A model generated the notes under the pieces. That model saw only the letters and a list, made by a program, of their open reading frames with translations, was not told where the DNA came from and made no database searches. Both the position numbers and the translations under genes were made by a program. A stretch of 15,497 nt of DNA from an uncultured Pseudomonadota bacterium (GTDB lineage Bacteria; Myxococcota; UBA796), in the NCBI GenBank assembly GCA_913040875.1, contig CAJWHX010000031.1, forward strand, positions 1-15,497, given 5' to 3'. This document shows, piece after piece, positions 13,982-15,497 of this stretch (the first letter of the stretch is position 1; each line of letters begins with the position of its first letter).

Positions 13982-14512
13982 ATGGCTGATAAGCTTACTG
14001 TATACTTCCACGAAAAAGGAACTAAGAAACGCGATCTTGAGAAATCAGAAAAAGATCAAAACCTAAACAAAAAAGAATTGTCTGAAGCTCTTTACTGGAC
14101 AATCAACGAAGGCAATAAAGAAACTGGTAGTATCACCAAAGCATTGTCTCAAAAGATCATCACTGCATTGTTTGATGAGTCTGGAATCATTGCTGACTTC
14201 TTGTTCGCAAGACCTGCTCCTAAGCGTAAAGCAAAGCATTCAGGTAACAAAGTAACCATCCCTGGTTTTGGTACTTTCTCTACTCGCTTCCGTAAAGAAC
14301 GTGACGGTATTCACCCAGCATACAACAAGAATGATGGTAAGTGGAACGTTCCTAACGCTGCTAAATTGACTGCAAAAGAAGTAGCTAAGAAAGAAAAAGA
14401 CTTGAACAAGAAATACCCAAAAGGTAAGATCAAGATCGATGCTACTTACGTTGTTTCTTTCAAAGCCGGTAAAGGTCTTAAAGAACGCGCACACGGAAAA
14501 GCAAACAAGTAA
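13982..14512 (+). CDS. HU-like DNA-binding protein with N-terminal extension and arm insertion
   Basis: The protein has 176 residues. ATG 13982 is chosen because GGAGA (13972-13976) lies 5 bases upstream; the in-frame ATG at 13970 would include the ribosome site. KVTIPGFGTFSTR (90-102) and VVSFKAGKGLKE (157-168) are the core HU/IHF signatures, and LNKKELSEAL (28-37) fits the first HU helix. Differences from the usual 90-residue HU are about 27 extra N-terminal residues, a basic PAPKRKAKHSG linker (78-88), and about 30 extra residues in the DNA-gripping arm between RDGIHP (107-112) and KIKID (149-153). It is very lysine-rich, consistent with nucleoid binding. A perfect terminator and clean ribosome site suggest strong expression as a single gene. 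Confidence 0.85.
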   Translation: MADKLTVYFHEKGTKKRDLEKSEKDQNLNKKELSEALYWTINEGNKETGSITKALSQKIITALFDESGIIADFLFARPAPKRKAKHSGNKVTIPGFGTFSTRFRKERDGIHPAYNKNDGKWNVPNAAKLTAKEVAKKEKDLNKKYPKGKIKIDATYVVSFKAGKGLKERAHGKANK

Positions 14513-14532
14513 TCTGATTATTTGATTGTCAC

Positions 14533-14569
14533 AAAGCCTCTACTTCGGTGGGGGCTTTATTATTTTTTT
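14533..14569 (+). terminator. Strong intrinsic terminator with UUCG tetraloop
   Basis: An 11-bp stem (14533-14543 with 14548-14558, two G-U pairs) closes on a C(UUCG)G tetraloop and is followed by ATTATTTTTTT. It lies 20 bases after the stop of the HU-like gene and insulates gcvP. Confidence 0.9.
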
Positions 14570-14581
14570 ACTATATGTAAG

Positions 14582-14593
14582 AAAGTGCACTTT
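14582..14593. promoter_or_regulatory. Perfect 12-bp palindrome upstream of gcvP
   Basis: AAAGTGCACTTT lies 83 bases before the gcvP start, close to a GATAAT -10-like box at 14603-14608. It may be an operator; no convincing -35 box is visible and the regulator is unknown. Confidence 0.3.
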
Positions 14594-14675
14594 TTATAGA
14601 CAGATAATCGCAATCTCTTGTCGGCAAAGTGTGTTCAATCGGCTAAATGTCAACAGATGCTTTGAAGAGGTGTTT

Positions 14676-15497
14676 ATGCAGACACATAAAAGTTTTATTC
14701 GTCGTCATTTAGGACCATCGGATGCTGATGTGGCGTCAATGCTACAAGTCGTTGGTGCAACAGGTTTGCAGGATCTGATTGATCAGACCGTTCCACAGTC
14801 AATTGTGTTGACTGAGCCATTGAAACTTCCTGAACCAATGACAGAAGTTGAAGCCTTGGAGGCTTTACAAGAGATGGCAACTGACAATCAGGTGTGGCGG
14901 TCCTTCTTGGGCATGGGCTATTATCGTTGTCATACGCCGACAGTTATTCTACGCAATTTAATTGAAAACCCAAGCTGGTATACGTCCTACACGCCTTACC
15001 AAGCAGAGATATCTCAGGGGCGTCTAGAAGCATTGCTTACGTTTCAAACGATGGTTCAAGATCTCACGGCAATGGAAATATCTAATTCTTCTTTGCTCGA
15101 TGAAGCCACCGCGGCGGCTGAAGCCATGGCGATGGTAGTGCGAAGCAAAGTTAAACGTCGCAAAAAAGATGTCTCGACCAAAAAGTTTTTGATTTCCGAT
15201 TTGTGTCACCCCAACACCATTTCGATTGTTCAGGTACGGGCTGAACCCATGGGTGTTGAGGCGATCGTAGTCGATCACAAAGCGGCGTCATTCGATGAAG
15301 ATACCATAGGTATCCTTTTACAATATCCCGCAACAGATGGTACCATTGAGTCTTACTCATCGGTGGTCTCAACTGCAAAATCAGCTGGTGCAATGGTGGT
15401 GATGGCAACAGACTTGATGTCGCTCACAATGTTGACGCCTCCTGGTGACTTGGGCGCGGATATCGTAGTGGGGAACTCTCAGCGATTTGGAGTACCG
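14676..15497 (+). CDS. gcvP: Glycine dehydrogenase (decarboxylating), P-protein, N-terminal part
   Basis: The frame is open from ATG 14676 to the window edge, 274 codons, with GAAGAGG 5 bases upstream of the start. FIRRHLGPSDADVASML (7-23) is the start of full-length P-proteins. NLIENPSWYTSYTPYQAEISQGRLEALLTFQTM and SSLLDEATAAAEAM are the conserved blocks of the first PLP-fold half, and ADIVVGNSQRFGVP closes the window. The wording RHLGPS and ENP-x-WYT-x-YTPYQ fits the long homodimeric form rather than the split gcvPA subunit. The enzyme decarboxylates glycine and loads the aminomethyl group onto the H-protein lipoyl arm. The PLP lysine lies in the second half, outside the window. No gcvT or gcvH is seen upstream, and I see no glycine riboswitch in the 106-base leader. 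Confidence 0.93.
   Translation, partial: MQTHKSFIRRHLGPSDADVASMLQVVGATGLQDLIDQTVPQSIVLTEPLKLPEPMTEVEALEALQEMATDNQVWRSFLGMGYYRCHTPTVILRNLIENPSWYTSYTPYQAEISQGRLEALLTFQTMVQDLTAMEISNSSLLDEATAAAEAMAMVVRSKVKRRKKDVSTKKFLISDLCHPNTISIVQVRAEPMGVEAIVVDHKAASFDEDTIGILLQYPATDGTIESYSSVVSTAKSAGAMVVMATDLMSLTMLTPPGDLGADIVVGNSQRFGVP

Noticed and set aside
13762..13989. 75-codon open frame between the outer-membrane gene and the HU-like gene
   Set aside because: No ribosome site, a composition set by a T-rich stretch (many Phe), overlap with the HU-like gene start, and no recognisable domain.
14570..14675. Possible glycine riboswitch before gcvP
   Set aside because: The leader is only about 100 bases and shows no tandem aptamer-like paired regions or conserved core that I can recognise.

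Overview
The window reads as the chromosome of a Gram-negative bacterium. At least four predicted lipoproteins carry a lipobox cysteine, there is an outer-membrane beta-barrel protein, and several secreted proteins bear c-type hemes. Several proteins resemble types common in Myxococcota and other delta-proteobacterial relatives: a secreted HExxH protease of the MXAN_6640 type, small cysteine-rich lipoproteins, a cytochrome c fused to a copper monooxygenase, and GT-C-like membrane proteins. Base composition looks moderate (mid-40s % GC by eye, not computed). The taxonomic suggestion is inference; no rRNA, tRNA, CRISPR array or insertion sequence was seen.

Layout. 1-1278 (+): the tail of a membrane transporter, then a DUF6786-like mutarotase-fold protein. 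1321-3639 (-): a large secreted metalloprotease with a His/Tyr/Asn-rich middle domain and a very long charged helix, under a well-formed promoter whose -35 box lies in a 14-bp palindrome. 3828-8285 (-): five tightly packed genes, in transcription order a lipoprotein cytochrome c/copper type II monooxygenase, a FixH/YtkA-like lipoprotein, a MauG/CcpA-like di-heme peroxidase, a lipoprotein of unknown function, and a degenerate ADP-ribosylglycohydrolase-fold protein. A good internal promoter splits off the last two. 8388-10875 (+): D-aminoacyl-tRNA deacylase, a small cysteine-rich lipoprotein, and an overlapping multi-spanning membrane protein.

10911-10944 is a 34-bp imperfect palindrome between convergent genes. 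10991-12243 (-) is a two-gene operon: a small unknown protein, then a YqaJ-type (lambda-exonuclease family) protein whose fold signature and phage-type C-terminal tail are kept while the expected nuclease residues are all missing. 12367-13698 (-) is an outer-membrane protein with a long acidic linker. 13982-14512 (+) is an HU-like DNA-binding protein with an N-terminal extension and an insertion in the DNA-binding arm, ended by a strong UUCG-loop terminator. 14676 to the end (+) is the first 274 codons of glycine dehydrogenase (gcvP).

The most promising material is (i) the periplasmic redox operon joining a heme-c copper monooxygenase, a metal-handling-type lipoprotein and a MauG-like di-heme enzyme, and (ii) two apparent pseudoenzymes, ADP-ribosylglycohydrolase-like and YqaJ-like, each translationally coupled by an ATGA overlap to a small unknown gene. 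All family calls come from motif recognition by eye, not from searches.
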